From Pseudomonadota bacterium (GTDB lineage: Bacteria > Pseudomonadota > Gammaproteobacteria > Burkholderiales > Thiobacillaceae), in NCBI GenBank assembly GCA_021791235.1, contig JAJYXA010000007.1, forward strand, positions 1 through 6,473: 6,473 nucleotides of DNA. Direction: 5' to 3'. Of the stretch, positions 5,700 to 6,473 are shown one piece after another. The notes below the pieces were generated by a model, which was not told the DNA's origin, ran no database searches, and saw only the letters and a list, made by a program, of their open reading frames with translations. Position 1 is the stretch's first letter; each line of letters opens with the position of its first letter. Both the position numbers and the translations under genes were made by a program.

Positions 5700-6473
5700 T
5701 CAGGTAACTTTCTTCTGTCTGTCCCGCAGTGAGGCTGCCCAATCCTTCAAAGCCTGGATGTCCCGAAAGACATCCGCCGGCGGCGGGGCAGCGGCATTGC
5801 GACCACTTGACGGATCGTGAGCATCAACGATGTCGCAGCACCTCTTGAATCCGGCAGCGAAGGCATCGCAATCGGCGTCGGTTAGCACGCTGACTTTTTT
5901 CAAGTCTTTGGTGTTGACGTAGTCTCGGTGTCGCTGAACCACCCGCGAGAAAGCGATATCTTCCAATGCGCGCTCCCAAGAGGCGCGCAGCTGGTTGTAG
6001 ATGCGGGCCGCTTCGGCTTCGTATTCCCGTTCCTGGTGGTTGTCGTAGAGAGCATTCGCCGACCGGGCAGCCTTTTCCAGCTTGTCGATTCGGTCCTCGA
6101 CGCTTTGAGCCTTCCAGGGCAGGCCGTCGGCCACCTGTCCGGCGCCCGTCGGTCCCCGGGTGACCGTTGTCAGACGGAGGGGCAGTCCCTTCCCTGTAGC
6201 GCTATCCAGCAGATCGTTGACGAACACAAGGTCATGTGTGAAGACGATCACTTGGCGCTGCACTGCCTCATCAGCCAAGCGCGCGGCAACTTTCGCACGC
6301 CAGCGATGATCCAAAGATGACACCGGATCGTCGAACACCAGTGCCGACTGATGGCCCGCTGTCGCCAGCTCCGTCATGAATGCGGCCAGAGCGACGCAAG
6401 TCCTCTCGCCTTCGCTTAGAATTTCTTGGACCTTCGCGTCCGGCTTTGCAAAGAGGCGGACCTGGTACTGCGG
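5700..6473 (-). CDS. AAA/ABC-type ATPase of the RloC/PrrC-like (AAA_13) group, C-terminal 257 residues (5' end outside window)
   Basis: The frame is open to the right edge, so the internal ATG at 6377 is not the start. In the fragment, LSEGE (19-23) is the ABC signature, SALVFDDP (43-50) is Walker B with the D48-D49 pair, SSLD (52-55) is the D-loop, and FTHD (78-81) holds the switch histidine H80. This order is that of SMC/RecF-like ATPases, and the FDDPVSSLDHR...RQVIVFTHD text is typical of AAA_13 proteins, which include anticodon nuclease RloC. After the ATPase core comes a charged helical segment (122-160), LRASWERALED (162-172), VVQRHRDYV, and an end with AHDP (218-221) and LKDWAASLRDR. 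Walker A and any coiled coil lie outside. R163 and E167 are spaced as in the PrrC nuclease triad, with H219 as a possible third member, but this is inference. A defence role is possible; a general DNA-repair-type ATPase is an alternative. Confidence 0.75.
   Translation of the reverse strand, partial: PQYQVRLFAKPDAKVQEILSEGERTCVALAAFMTELATAGHQSALVFDDPVSSLDHRWRAKVAARLADEAVQRQVIVFTHDLVFVNDLLDSATGKGLPLRLTTVTRGPTGAGQVADGLPWKAQSVEDRIDKLEKAARSANALYDNHQEREYEAEAARIYNQLRASWERALEDIAFSRVVQRHRDYVNTKDLKKVSVLTDADCDAFAAGFKRCCDIVDAHDPSSGRNAAAPPPADVFRDIQALKDWAASLRDRQKKVT

Noticed and set aside
5461..5742. 93-codon minus-strand ORF just downstream of the ATPase gene
   Set aside because: It overlaps the ATPase 3' end in another frame, has no ribosome site or family feature, and is antisense to the slightly better small plus-strand ORF.
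5928..6320. 130-codon plus-strand ORF antisense to the ATPase
   Set aside because: Lies opposite the Walker B to C-terminal region of a recognised ATPase; no independent support.

Overview
The window looks like a piece of a high-GC proteobacterial chromosome, most likely betaproteobacterial. This is inferred from the strongly GC-biased third positions, a CbpA/CbpM co-chaperone pair of the proteobacterial type, and an intergenic repeat of the 'CGTCATTGCGA...' class. It is a mosaic of short transcription units, and both ends cut through a gene.

Left part (1-2386). The + strand opens inside the 3' part of a reductive dehalogenase-like protein. It carries both 4Fe-4S motifs of that family, followed by an unusually long C-terminal tail. 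It converges, with only 15 bp between, on a minus-strand operon, cbpA-cbpM. CbpA is a DnaJ-like co-chaperone/DNA-binding protein and CbpM is its modulator. Divergent from cbpA is a small cysteine-cluster protein of the YkgJ family. A perfect 14-bp palindrome lies in the divergent intergenic space.

Centre (2387-5119). An 842-codon gene encodes a molybdenum hydroxylase of the xanthine dehydrogenase / isoquinoline 1-oxidoreductase type. The 2Fe-2S subunit (IorA-like) and the molybdopterin subunit (IorB-like) are joined in a single reading frame. At the joint the CxC half of the second 2Fe-2S site is missing, and the Tat-like twin-arginine segment of the large subunit is stranded inside the protein. 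This is the most striking feature of the window. Related intergenic repeats lie on both sides of the gene.

Right part (5120-6473). A 580-bp stretch contains the second repeat copy, a short hairpin and at most a small or decayed ORF. It is followed by the 3' part of a minus-strand AAA/ABC-type ATPase resembling the RloC/PrrC (AAA_13) group, possibly a defence gene. Its ABC signature, Walker B, D-loop and switch histidine are readable. The Walker A region lies beyond the right edge.

No rRNA, tRNA, CRISPR array or transposase was recognised. The genes do not form one pathway. The two redox enzymes, the cysteine-cluster protein and the co-chaperone pair appear to be separate units, and the ATPase end looks like accessory DNA.
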